From: Clostridium aquiflavi
GTDB lineage: Bacteria > Bacillota > Clostridia > Clostridiales > Clostridiaceae
Assembly (NCBI RefSeq): GCF_031344075.1
Contig: NZ_JAVJAN010000007.1
Span: 34,057-98,056, forward strand
Direction: 5' to 3'
DNA: 64,000 nt
Below are positions 43,872-52,517 of this stretch, in pieces (position 1 is the stretch's first letter; every line of letters begins with the position of its first letter). A model generated the notes under the pieces. That model was not told the origin of the DNA, made no database searches, and saw only the letters and a list, made by a program, of their open reading frames with translations. The translations under genes were made by a program, and so were the position numbers.

Positions 43872-45302
43872 TTAAACATCACATATTTCAATATTTCTAA
43901 TGTGTTTAGTATGATTCCACTCTTTATTATTTTTATTCCATATTCCTTGAATAGTAATAGGAACCCAAGTTATAGTATATAATCCATATAATAAGAATCT
44001 GAAAAATAATACTAAATTACTCTTTCCTAATAATAAGAAGACTGCTAATAAGAATAATACATTAAATCCCAAAGTAATTCCTAATGCTACACCATAATTT
44101 TTTGTTGCATCTAATCCATAATTTTTTACTATATCTAAAATGTAAGGAATAAAAAATATGTTAGTTGAATACAACGCTGTCATTACAAAGAAACCCCTAG
44201 ATATCTTTCTTTCAACTGCCAATATTAATGGAGTAATTATAAATTGTATTAAAGCAAATACCTTAATTCCTATACCAACCCACACATTTCCTTGGAATAC
44301 TTGACTCAAAACAAATATATCATGTCCTGATGTATCTAATTGTATTATTGTTAAAATTGCTGATGCAGCTAGCATCAAAGTAATGAATGGTTGTAATACA
44401 TATAATGCACAATCAAATATATACCATTTTCTTTCTTTAATTGACTTTTTAGTTAACTTCCAAAAATATCTTGATGCTACATCTGTAAATCCCTGCATCC
44501 ATCTTTTTCTTTGAGTCCATGATTGAGATAATTTTAGTGGTTTCTCATCATAAATTATAGCATCATGAGCCCATCCTACTTTTTCTCCATTTAGCACAAG
44601 CTTACATGTAAATTCTAAGTCCTCAGTCAAGCAAGTTGCTCCCCAACCTAATTCTTTTAAAGTTTCAGTTTCTATTGCAAAACCTGTTCCACCTATTTGA
44701 TTAGAAAATCCTACATTTTCTCTAGCTAATTGGAACATCCTATTTTGAGTCCAAAAAGCTATTGAATATGAAGTTGCTATCCATGAATCTTCAGGATTTT
44801 TACTATCAATATAGCCTTGTACAACTTTATATCCATCATTCATTTTAGAATTAATTTCTTGTAAAAAATCCTTATGAACTAGATTGTCAGCATCAAATAT
44901 AGCTACTGCATCATATTGTTTTTTCATTTTAGATAAATTATCAAACATCCATTCTAAAGCATAACCTTTGCCACGTTTATCTTTATTAAATCTTTCACAG
45001 ACATTAACACCATATTTTTTTGATATTTTAGCAGTATTGTCAGTACAATTATCTGCTATAACAAAAACATCATACATATCTTTGGGATAATTAAGATTTA
45101 ACATACTTTCAATTAATTTACCAATAACTACTTCTTCATTATGTGCTGCAATTAATAACGCAAATTTCTTATTAGGAGTATAATTTTTCTTTTCCTTTTT
45201 CCTAATAAGACCAAAAAAACCTAACACCATATAATATAAAGTTAATATAATTACAAATATTTGAAATATCGTTGTTGTTATGGTAAAAATATTTTTTCCC
45301 AT
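43872..45302 (-). CDS. Membrane glycosyltransferase, family 2 (BcsA/hyaluronan-synthase-like)
   Basis: The 476-aa protein has an N-terminal membrane helix (residues about 6-30), a GT2 domain with LLIAAHNEEVVIGKLIESML near residue 47, VIADNCTDN, the DxD motif IFDADNLV near residue 133, TEDLEFT near residue 225 and QRKRWMQG near residue 262 (the processive Q-x-x-R-W motif), then four or five C-terminal membrane helices. This is the plan of processive polysaccharide synthases, so it may make an extracellular beta-linked polymer. The ATG at 45302 is eight bases after AGGAG. It is a single-gene unit with no PilZ domain. Confidence 0.87.
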   Translation of the reverse strand: MGKNIFTITTTIFQIFVIILTLYYMVLGFFGLIRKKEKKNYTPNKKFALLIAAHNEEVVIGKLIESMLNLNYPKDMYDVFVIADNCTDNTAKISKKYGVNVCERFNKDKRGKGYALEWMFDNLSKMKKQYDAVAIFDADNLVHKDFLQEINSKMNDGYKVVQGYIDSKNPEDSWIATSYSIAFWTQNRMFQLARENVGFSNQIGGTGFAIETETLKELGWGATCLTEDLEFTCKLVLNGEKVGWAHDAIIYDEKPLKLSQSWTQRKRWMQGFTDVASRYFWKLTKKSIKERKWYIFDCALYVLQPFITLMLAASAILTIIQLDTSGHDIFVLSQVFQGNVWVGIGIKVFALIQFIITPLILAVERKISRGFFVMTALYSTNIFFIPYILDIVKNYGLDATKNYGVALGITLGFNVLFLLAVFLLLGKSNLVLFFRFLLYGLYTITWVPITIQGIWNKNNKEWNHTKHIRNIEICDV

Positions 45303-45881
45303 TACATTCACTCCTAATGTTAAATGAAGCTAATTCTTCACTTATTATTTTATCTACACATTTTAATTACACCTTTATTTAATATATTTCAATATAAATA
45401 AAAAATCAAGTATGTTTTTCTTAAGATAAAATTAAGATTGTTTTATTTGCGTTTTTTGTAATCATTTACCATGAGTTTTCTTAGTTTCTTTATCATTTAT
45501 TTAATAATGCTTATTTCTTTTTGGTAAATTAATAAATATTATAAATCATACTTTAATTCTATATCTTTATAATTTGCATATATTCGAATATTTATTAATG
45601 TAATTTTTGTAATTAAAAAATCCTTTTTATCTTAATTTTATTTTTTCAAAAACCTAAAATTAAAATAAATTTTTTCTATAAAAATAACAAGTCCATTTAC
45701 CAGTCTATTTTTCATCATGCTACGTCGTCAGATTGACCTAATAGGAACGCTATGAGTTCAATTCATCTTCTTGCCTGATGAAAAATATCAATTGCAACTT
45801 TGGACTTGTTACTTATTTCCATTTACCTAAAGTTAATTTTTATAAATTTATAAATGTTTTATTGATATAAAAGTAAAAAAA
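45303..45881. other. Intergenic region between gdhA and the glycosyltransferase
   Basis: The 579-base gap holds the promoter region of the glycosyltransferase and a family A repeat at 45681-45828. The remaining DNA is very AT-rich and shows no ORF, hairpin with U tract or recognisable RNA. Confidence 0.6.
45681..45828. repeat. Dispersed repeat family A, copy 2 (opposite orientation to copy 1)
   Basis: The sequence from AAAATAACAAGTCCATTTAC through CATGCTACGTCGTCAGATTG to TTGCAACTTTGGACTTGTTA is a close match to the reverse complement of the 51623-51787 element. Core arms TTTTTCATC and GATGAAAAA frame an inner TTGACC..TCAA fold. It lies downstream of gdhA. There is no ORF. Confidence 0.72.
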
Positions 45882-47234
45882 TTATATAATTCCCTGACTT
45901 ATCATAGCTTCTGCTACTTTCATAAATCCAGCTATGTTAGCTCCAGCTACAATATTTCCTGAATTACCATATTCTCCTGCTGCATTTTTAGAGTTGTTAT
46001 ATATATTTTTCATTATATCTTTAAGTTTTTCATCTACTTCTTCAAATGTCCATGATAATCTCAAACTATTTTGTGACATTTCAAGAGCCGAACAAGCAAC
46101 GCCTCCAGCATTAGCCGCTTTTGCTGGTCCAAATAACACATTATTATTTTGGAATATATCTATTGCATCTAAAGTTGATGGCATATTAGCACCCTCTGCT
46201 ACTGCTTGAACTCCATTATTCACTAATATTTTTGCACTTTCCGAGTCAATTTCTCCTTGAGTTGCACAAGGTAATGCTATATCACATTTAATTTTCCAAA
46301 TACCATTGCATCCATCTTCATACTTAGCACTTGGTACATAAATTAAATAATCCTTTATTCTGCCTCTCTTTACTTCTTTAATTTCTTTTATAACTTTTAA
46401 ATCTATTCCATTTTCATCATATATATATCCATTAGAATCACTTAAAGCTACAACTGTTGCACCTAATTCTTGTGCCTTTTGAGTAGCATAAATAGCTACA
46501 TTTCCGGATCCAGAAATAACTACTCTTTTACCTTCAAATGTCATATTATTATCTTTTAACATTTCATTTGTAAAGTATACTAAACCATATCCAGTAGCTT
46601 CTGTTCTAGCTAAGCTACCTCCAAAAGTTAATCCTTTTCCAGTTAAAACCCCTTGTTCACTAGCATTTCTTAATTTTTTATAGTAACCATAAAGATATCC
46701 AATTTCTCTTCCACCTACACCAATGTCTCCTGCTGGAACATCTATATTAGGTCCAATGTGTTTGTATAATTCAGCCATAAAACTTTGACAGAACCTCATT
46801 ATTTCATTATTTGATTTTCCTTTTGGATCAAAATCTGAACCACCTTTTCCCCCACCAATTGGTAATCCAGTTAAAGAATTTTTAAATATTTGTTCAAAAC
46901 CCAAGAATTTTATTATACTTAAATTTACTGATGGATGAAATCTTAATCCACCCTTATATGGTCCTATGGCATTATTAAATTGTACCCTAAATCCTCTATT
47001 TACCTTTACTTCCCCATTATCATTTACCCAAGGTACTCTAAAGATGATTTGTCTATCTGGCTCAACTATTCTCTCAAGTAAAGCTGCATCTATAAATTCT
47101 GGATGCTTTGCAAATACTGGTACTAAAGAATTTAATACTTCAGTAACCGCATCTATAAATTCTGTTTCTTCCTTATTAACCTCTTTAACCCTTTTTAATA
47201 CCCCATCAACATATTCCATTGCTTTTGCTTCCAT
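45882..47234 (-). CDS. gdhA: NADP-type glutamate dehydrogenase
   Basis: This 450-aa hexameric dehydrogenase interconverts 2-oxoglutarate plus ammonia and glutamate. It shows NNAIGPYKGGLRFHPSVNL near residue 86, the active-site lysine region LPIGGGKGGSDFDPKGKS near residue 118, PAGDIGVGGREIGYLYG near residue 163 and the nucleotide fold VVISGSGNVAIYA near residue 235. Length and motifs match the small 450-aa class. The ATG at 47234 is chosen since AAGGAG lies nine bases before it; the ATG at 47243 directly abuts that site. It is a single-gene unit. Confidence 0.94.
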   Translation of the reverse strand: MEAKAMEYVDGVLKRVKEVNKEETEFIDAVTEVLNSLVPVFAKHPEFIDAALLERIVEPDRQIIFRVPWVNDNGEVKVNRGFRVQFNNAIGPYKGGLRFHPSVNLSIIKFLGFEQIFKNSLTGLPIGGGKGGSDFDPKGKSNNEIMRFCQSFMAELYKHIGPNIDVPAGDIGVGGREIGYLYGYYKKLRNASEQGVLTGKGLTFGGSLARTEATGYGLVYFTNEMLKDNNMTFEGKRVVISGSGNVAIYATQKAQELGATVVALSDSNGYIYDENGIDLKVIKEIKEVKRGRIKDYLIYVPSAKYEDGCNGIWKIKCDIALPCATQGEIDSESAKILVNNGVQAVAEGANMPSTLDAIDIFQNNNVLFGPAKAANAGGVACSALEMSQNSLRLSWTFEEVDEKLKDIMKNIYNNSKNAAGEYGNSGNIVAGANIAGFMKVAEAMISQGII

Positions 47235-47407
47235 TAAACTCATCTCCTTAAAATTTTACAATCAATTATTTTAGTTTAAATGATTTTGTTTATATAATAC
47301 ACCTTGAGGTATTATTTTGCTATAATATTATTAAAATAATATAAAAATTCACATTATATCATATAAAGTCGCTATTTATTATTAATTTACCAATTATAAT
47401 TTCAGGA

Positions 47408-48019
47408 TTATTTTATAATTTCACTAATTAATCTTTTAAAAAATCGTATATTTTTGCCTTTAATGCAACTATATTCCATAGGTGACATTGTTAGAGATCC
47501 CAATGTTCCTATTATTATATCTAGCATAGTATCAATCAAACTATTATTTTGAGAATTTAAACCAAATAATCTATCCGTAGAAAACTCCCATATCTCCCAA
47601 ACGCCAGCCATTGCTATTGAAAAACTTAATATAAAAATTAGTGAAAATAGTGGATTTAATTTATCACTAACTTTATGTGTATAATTCACATATATAGAAA
47701 ATCCTATAACACTAATTATGATTCCAGATACAAAATGAAGTATTTTATCATAACAATATATATATGTATATATATCAAATACATTGCCTACATACATTGC
47801 CATAATTATGAAAGTTAAAATTAACAAGTAAATCATTTTACAATGTTTAATAAAAGTAACAGAAAAAACAAACTTTGCAATAAAAATAGTAATAATAAGT
47901 AATACAATTCTAAAGACATTATCACCTGACTGAAATAATATATTAAATAGTAAGTGAATTACTAATATTGCACTCACTATTATTGTTATTATTTCATCAT
48001 ATGTTAATTTTCTTCTCAA
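47408..48019 (-). CDS. DUF2238-like integral membrane protein
   Basis: The 203-aa protein has about six membrane helices and the signature of the DUF2238/YjdF group: YDKILHFVSGIIIS near residue 90, GVWEIWEFSTDRLFG near residue 138 and SLIDTMLDIIIGTLGSL near residue 160, with conserved charged residues (D, H, E, D) in or next to helices. Its function is unknown. The start is TTG at 48019, eight bases after GAGGAGG. It lies 86 bases after the rhomboid gene on the same strand and may be co-transcribed. Confidence 0.78.
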   Translation of the reverse strand: MRRKLTYDEIITIIVSAILVIHLLFNILFQSGDNVFRIVLLIITIFIAKFVFSVTFIKHCKMIYLLILTFIIMAMYVGNVFDIYTYIYCYDKILHFVSGIIISVIGFSIYVNYTHKVSDKLNPLFSLIFILSFSIAMAGVWEIWEFSTDRLFGLNSQNNSLIDTMLDIIIGTLGSLTMSPMEYSCIKGKNIRFFKRLISEIIK

Positions 48020-48105
48020 AATTTATTCCTCCTCAATTTATATATCTTCTTAAACTATACTTTTTAAAACAATATTAACTGTAATTTGTTTTAAAATTAA
48101 AGCCT

Positions 48106-49071
48106 CTATATTTTTCTAATCATTAAAATGCGAGTAATAATTGCACCACCAATAAAACCTCCTATATGCCCTAAATTATCTATACCCTTAATGGTGAATC
48201 CAGACATTAAAGTTAAAATTATTATTCCTACTAAATTTAATATATACCCCTTTTTTAATCTATGTCTTTCTTTTATACTAAATACTAGTATTGCTCCAAG
48301 TAAGCCAAATATAGCTCCAGATGCTCCTACCGATACTGAATTTTCATTCAATAATATGCTTAATAAACTTGAAGTTATAGCTGATGTAAAATATATACAT
48401 AAATATTTGTTAACACCAAAAATTCTTTCTACTTGTGGTCCTAAAATATATAATGCATACATATTAGATAACAGATGAGTTATACCTCCATGTAAAAATG
48501 CACAAGTTATTAATCTCCAAATCTCACCTTGATATATTAAATAATTATATTTAGCTCCAAAATCTATTAATACATTTATATCTATGTATAATATGCTTTT
48601 AGATTCAAATACTGTTAATAAGAATATAATCACATTTATTGCAATTAAAATTAAAGTGCTCTTCTTATTTCTTGAAAATTTATTTAACTTAAATTCAGAG
48701 CTTTTATTTATATTAATAATTATATTTTTCAAAGGTTCACATGATTTATCACATAAAACTATGTTATTATTTTTTTTATTTATAACTAATTTATTTATAT
48801 TTTCCTGTTTACTTCCTAAATATTCTCCATTTGAAAATACCACTATATTTAAAGCAAAATTTTTTCCTAATGTTTTTAAATATGTTACAGCTTCATCTAC
48901 GTTTATGTCTTCATGTTCTTCACTTGTAACTAGTACACAATAGCTACCATATGGTAATTCCTTTATTGCAATATAATTTAATTTATCATAAAACTTACTA
49001 TAATATTCTTTAATATAAAAATTATCATTTTTTATTAAGAAATTAAATAATTTTTGTTCTAAATATTTCAT
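48106..49071 (-). CDS. Rhomboid-family intramembrane serine protease
   Basis: The 321-aa protein has a soluble N-terminal domain (residues about 1-135) and six or seven membrane helices from about residue 140. The rhomboid site is complete: GEIWRLITCAFLHGGITHLLSNMYAL near residue 182, catalytic Ser in VSVGASGAIFGLLG near residue 246 and catalytic His in NLGHIGGFIGG near residue 300. It cleaves transmembrane segments; the substrate is unknown. The ATG at 49071 is chosen over the ATG at 49083, which abuts the purine-rich site AAAGGG. Confidence 0.9.
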   Translation of the reverse strand: MKYLEQKLFNFLIKNDNFYIKEYYSKFYDKLNYIAIKELPYGSYCVLVTSEEHEDINVDEAVTYLKTLGKNFALNIVVFSNGEYLGSKQENINKLVINKKNNNIVLCDKSCEPLKNIIININKSSEFKLNKFSRNKKSTLILIAINVIIFLLTVFESKSILYIDINVLIDFGAKYNYLIYQGEIWRLITCAFLHGGITHLLSNMYALYILGPQVERIFGVNKYLCIYFTSAITSSLLSILLNENSVSVGASGAIFGLLGAILVFSIKERHRLKKGYILNLVGIIILTLMSGFTIKGIDNLGHIGGFIGGAIITRILMIRKI

Positions 49072-49109
49072 TCTTAAGTCCATCCCTTTTTATTATCTAT
49101 TTATATTTT

Positions 49110-49195
49110 TCAGGCTATATTTTATAAAAGTGTTGATATATACATAAGTAAATTGGACAGAGTAATTAGACTTTACCTATTGTATATATCAACAC
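49110..49195. repeat. Complete MITE-like repeat family C element
   Basis: GTGTTGATATATACA (from 49130) and TGTATATATCAACAC (to 49195) are perfect 15-bp inverted ends around 36 bases. The left flank TATATTTTATAAAA is shared with solo arms at 33527, 38072, 49306 and 59558. No coding capacity is present. Confidence 0.7.
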
Positions 49196-49258
49196 ATATT
49201 AAAATAACCATCTTTTAAAACATATATTCCTATGATTTTTTATCACATAAGTAATACA

Positions 49259-49287
49259 AATGCTGCCTTAAAAATTAAGACAGCATT
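49259..49287 (-). terminator. Hairpin after pepF
   Basis: AATGCTG and CAGCATT, extended by CTTA/TAAG across one mismatch, form a stem about 70 bases past the pepF stop. The U tract on the minus strand is weak. Confidence 0.5.
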
Positions 49288-49305
49288 ATATAATATATTT
49301 TTATT

Positions 49306-49335
49306 AGCTATGTTTTAGATATATCAACACATTGC
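49306..49335. repeat. Family C repeat arm, reverse
   Basis: TTAGCTATGTTTTAGATATATCAACACATT carries the inverted end ATATATCAACAC of the 49110-49195 element, about 110 bases away from it. The two may be parts of a former larger array. Confidence 0.45.
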
Positions 49336-49354
49336 TTAAACATATCCTTATTCT

Positions 49355-51139
49355 TTAAAAATCAATCATATCTAATAATTCATTAAATCTTTTTATCGTT
49401 GCTTCTAAAGGTTCATCAGTAGTCATATCAACACCTGCATTTCTTAGTATATCTATTGGATAATCACTTCCTCCAGATTTTAAGAAGCCTTTATATTTTT
49501 CAACCGCATTTTCCTTTTTCTCTAAAATAGCTTTAGAAAATGCTGAAGCTGCTGCATAACCTGTAGCATATTGATAAACATAAAAATCTGAATAGAAATG
49601 AGGTATTCTTGACCATTCAATATCTATTTCTTTATCTACAACCATATCTGGTCCAAAATATTTTACATTTAATTCATGCCATTTAGTATTGTAATCTTCA
49701 GAAGTTAAAGGTATTCCTTTTTCTAAAGTCTCATGGGTATATAATTCAAACTCTGCAAACATTAACTGTCTAAATACTGTAGTTCTTATTTGCTCTAATT
49801 CTTGATTTATCAAATAAAGCTTTTTATTTTCATCTTTTTCTTTATCTATTAAATAATGAATAAGTATTGATTCATTTGTAGTAGATGCAACTTCTGCACA
49901 GAATAAAGTATATCCTGCATAATAGTATGGTTGTTCTTTTCTTGAATAATATGAATGAATTGAATGGCCCATTTCATGTGCTAATGTAGATACATCACCA
50001 AGTTCATTATTATAATTTAATAATACATAAGGCATTGTATCATATCCACCCCATGAATATGCTCCACCTTTTTTACCTTTATTTTCATATATATCTATCC
50101 AACCATCCTCTATACCACTCTTAAATATACTTAAATATTCATCACCTAATGGCTTTAGTGCATCCAATACTATATCTACACCATCATTAAACTCTATCTT
50201 TTCTTTTGGAGTTTCAATAACTGGAACATATAAGTCATACATATGAATTTCATCTAAGCCTAAAAGTTTCTTTTTCACTTTTACATATCTGTGAAGAGAA
50301 TCTAAATTATCATTTATAACTTTTACAGCATTTTTATATACTTCTAAAGGTATATTGTTAGGTTTAAGTGACGCTTCTAAGGCACAATTATATTTTCTTA
50401 TTTTGCTGCTAAAATTAAAGTTTTTAATTGAGCAAGTTAAAGAAGTGGCTAATGTATTTTGAAGTTTCTCATATTCACCAAATAACTGTTCAAATGCTCT
50501 TTTTCTAAGTTCCCTATTTTTACTTCTTATAAAAGAAGAATAATTGCCCTCTGTTAATTCTATATCTTTTCCATCTTCATTTTTTATTTTTCCAAATGTC
50601 ATATCTGCATTAGTTAAAATATTATGGATAGCTGATGGTGCATCTAAGCAATCAGAAGCTTGTGCTAAAAGCTCCTCCATTTCTTTTGACAATACATGTG
50701 GTTTTTCTTTTAATATGTCTTCAAATAAAAATTTATATGGTTTTAATTCATCTAATCTTTCTATTTCTTTTTCTATAAAACCATCTTCTAAACTCAATAT
50801 TTCTGGAACAAAATAAGCTGTATAACTTGCAAACTCAGCCATATATATATCAATTTTGCTCATTAAACTTTGATATGTTGCATTTGAAGTATCTTCATCA
50901 GACTTTAAATGAGCATATATATATAACTTTTCTGCTTTTCTTGATATTTTTTCACTTAACTTTAAATACTCTAATATACTTTCTCCACAATTTAATTTAC
51001 CTGAAAAATCCTTTAAGCTATGAGCTTCATTTTTTAAATCATTAAATTCTTTTTCCCACTCATCAATATTTTCATATATTTTTTCTACTTTCCATTTAAA
51101 TTTGGATTCAATTTCTTCTCTCTTTTTCAATTCTTCCAT
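49355..51139 (-). CDS. pepF: Oligoendopeptidase F (M3B metallopeptidase)
   Basis: The 594-aa cytoplasmic zinc peptidase cuts oligopeptides of roughly 7-17 residues. It has the N-terminal helical PepF domain (FKWKVEKIYENIDEWEKEF near residue 12), the zinc motif TLAHEMGHSIHSYYS near residue 382 with the third ligand Glu in CAEVASTTNE near residue 407, and QYATGYAAASAFSK near residue 530. GGAGG precedes the ATG by about nine bases. The unknown 132-aa gene lies 45 bases upstream on the same strand and may be co-transcribed. Confidence 0.94.
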   Translation of the reverse strand: MEELKKREEIESKFKWKVEKIYENIDEWEKEFNDLKNEAHSLKDFSGKLNCGESILEYLKLSEKISRKAEKLYIYAHLKSDEDTSNATYQSLMSKIDIYMAEFASYTAYFVPEILSLEDGFIEKEIERLDELKPYKFLFEDILKEKPHVLSKEMEELLAQASDCLDAPSAIHNILTNADMTFGKIKNEDGKDIELTEGNYSSFIRSKNRELRKRAFEQLFGEYEKLQNTLATSLTCSIKNFNFSSKIRKYNCALEASLKPNNIPLEVYKNAVKVINDNLDSLHRYVKVKKKLLGLDEIHMYDLYVPVIETPKEKIEFNDGVDIVLDALKPLGDEYLSIFKSGIEDGWIDIYENKGKKGGAYSWGGYDTMPYVLLNYNNELGDVSTLAHEMGHSIHSYYSRKEQPYYYAGYTLFCAEVASTTNESILIHYLIDKEKDENKKLYLINQELEQIRTTVFRQLMFAEFELYTHETLEKGIPLTSEDYNTKWHELNVKYFGPDMVVDKEIDIEWSRIPHFYSDFYVYQYATGYAAASAFSKAILEKKENAVEKYKGFLKSGGSDYPIDILRNAGVDMTTDEPLEATIKRFNELLDMIDF

Positions 51140-51184
51140 TAATTTACCTCCTATTTAAATTACAATAGTAAATACTTTGAGATT

Positions 51185-51583
51185 TTAAATATATTCTTCT
51201 TTCTTATCTTTGATATTTTCCCATACATTATTCATTTCTTCTTGTATTAATGTTATGCATTCGTGTATTTTTTCTTTAATAAAATCAAAATCATCTTCAT
51301 ATTTAAATTTTATAACATATGTTGGATCATATTCATCTAAATCCTCTTCTATTTCATATCCTTTTTCAGTGAATCTTTCTGTATTAAATAAATCATATAT
51401 AGCTGAATATTCCCATTCTTCTACATTTTTATTAGTATCAAAATACATATGTACGATTCCATCTAATACATAAAACTTTTTAACAAATAATCCACCTTCA
51501 CTTACTTCAAAACTTCCTAACTCTTTCTTTATAAATCCTGTTTCACTATCTTTCTCTATTAAAACTAAACTTGAAAATTCCAT
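51185..51583 (-). CDS. Hypothetical acidic protein (DUF6762-like)
   Basis: The 132-aa acidic protein begins MEFSSLVLIEKDSETGFIKK and contains VKKFYVLDGIVHMYFDTNKN and EEWEYSAIYDLFN, a pattern I associate with a clostridial family of unknown function (DUF6762); that assignment is from memory and needs a search. There is no signal peptide or membrane segment. AAGGATGG lies about 11 bases before the ATG. It is next to pepF on the same strand. Confidence 0.7.
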   Translation of the reverse strand: MEFSSLVLIEKDSETGFIKKELGSFEVSEGGLFVKKFYVLDGIVHMYFDTNKNVEEWEYSAIYDLFNTERFTEKGYEIEEDLDEYDPTYVIKFKYEDDFDFIKEKIHECITLIQEEMNNVWENIKDKKEEYI

Positions 51584-51622
51584 AATTCAGCACCATCCTT
51601 TTAAATATTTATTCATTTATAA

Positions 51623-51787
51623 TAAGGCACATGAAAATAAATAATAAGTTCAAAGTTGCAATGAATATTTTTCATCAAGCAAGAAGATGAATTGACCTCC
51701 TAGCGTGCCTATTAGGTCAATTTGACGACGCAGCACGATGAAAAATAGGCTGGCAAATGGACTTGTTATTTTTTTGATTGTGCCTAA
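51623..51787. repeat. Dispersed repeat family A, copy 1 (most complete)
   Basis: Terminal inverted ends TAAGGCAC (51623-51630) and GTGCCTAA (51780-51787) bound a 165-base element. Inside, subterminal arms (AATAAATAATAAGTTCAAAG against the right-hand ACTTGTTATTTTTT), ATTTTTCATCA/GATGAAAAAT, and ATTGACCT/AGGTCAAT nest around the centre, so a single strand would fold into one long hairpin. It is inserted between the 132-aa gene and the divergent 51998 gene. No ORF is inside. Copy 2 is at 45681-45828 and a chimeric copy at 13560-13682. Confidence 0.78.
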
Positions 51788-51997
51788 ATACATTATAAGT
51801 ATATTTTATCTTAATAAGCAATAGAATTGCTTTTATTTATTATATTTTTCCATTTTATGTATAAAAAACATTTAAATATTTGTAAATATATGGTAATATT
51901 TTCTTACAACATTTTATATTATGTTAACCTTTAGTTTTGTATTATTAGAATTTTTTTTAATTTCCAAAACATATTAAAAACATTACAGGAGGTGTTT

Positions 51998-52420
51998 ATG
52001 GAGAGGCAGGAGTTTTATAGTAGAAATATAAAAAAAAATAATACAATTGATTTAAATCGATATAAGAAACAAAAGGTAAAGAAAAAACAAAAAAGAACTA
52101 TTTTAAAACGTTATATCTGCACATTTTTAATTTTAATTACTTTAGTTCTTTCTTCTTTTATTATTACAAAAGAAATATATATTCAAAAAAGATGTGCTGA
52201 TTTAGCTTATTCTGTTGAACATTATTTTACTAACGGCTTTGATAAAAAGGATAAGCTTCTTAGAGTTCAAGAAATGTCATTAATTTATTCTGATGGAGAA
52301 AATGCTCTTGTAGAAGCTTCCGGATTATCAAAAGAAGAACCTCATAAAAAAACAATTTTAAAAGGAAATTTTAAAAAAGATAAAAGTAATTTTTGGGTAC
52401 TTGATGAAGTATATAATTAG
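51998..52420 (+). CDS. Small single-pass membrane protein, unknown
   Basis: The 140-aa protein has a very basic N-terminus (residues about 1-38, KKQKVKKKQKRTILKR), one membrane helix (about residues 41-60, ICTFLILITLVLSSFIIT) and an outward C-terminal domain with LVEASGLSKEEPHKKTILKGNFKKD. By the positive-inside rule it is anchored with the C-terminus outside. No family is recognised. The ATG at 51998 follows AGGAGG by five bases. It lies directly ahead of the metal ABC transporter on the same strand, but a palindrome and a hairpin separate them, so shared function is uncertain. Confidence 0.65.
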   Translation: MERQEFYSRNIKKNNTIDLNRYKKQKVKKKQKRTILKRYICTFLILITLVLSSFIITKEIYIQKRCADLAYSVEHYFTNGFDKKDKLLRVQEMSLIYSDGENALVEASGLSKEEPHKKTILKGNFKKDKSNFWVLDEVYN

Positions 52421-52424
52421 TAAT

Positions 52425-52445
52425 AGTTGCAAACAATTTGCAACT
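52425..52445. promoter_or_regulatory. Perfect palindrome, candidate Fur-family operator
   Basis: AGTTGCAAA and TTTGCAACT flank CAA, giving a perfect 21-bp inverted repeat five bases past the previous stop and about 73 bases before the transporter's ATP-binding gene. Size and symmetry suit a Fur/Zur/PerR-type site, and a Fur-family gene is encoded 1.8 kb away. The identity of the binder is inferred. Confidence 0.55.
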
Positions 52446-52451
52446 AAGTAT

Positions 52452-52500
52452 ATAATATATTTAGGCGTTATATAATATAATGTCTAAATATATTATTTTT
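52452..52500 (+). terminator. Terminator or attenuator before the metal ABC transporter
   Basis: ATAATATATTTAG (52452-52464) and CTAAATATATTAT (52484-52496) form a 13-bp stem followed by TTTTT. It ends only a few bases before the AAGGAG site of the transporter gene. It may end the 51998 transcript or attenuate the transporter. Confidence 0.6.
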
Positions 52501-52517
52501 AAGGAGTTGATTACTTT

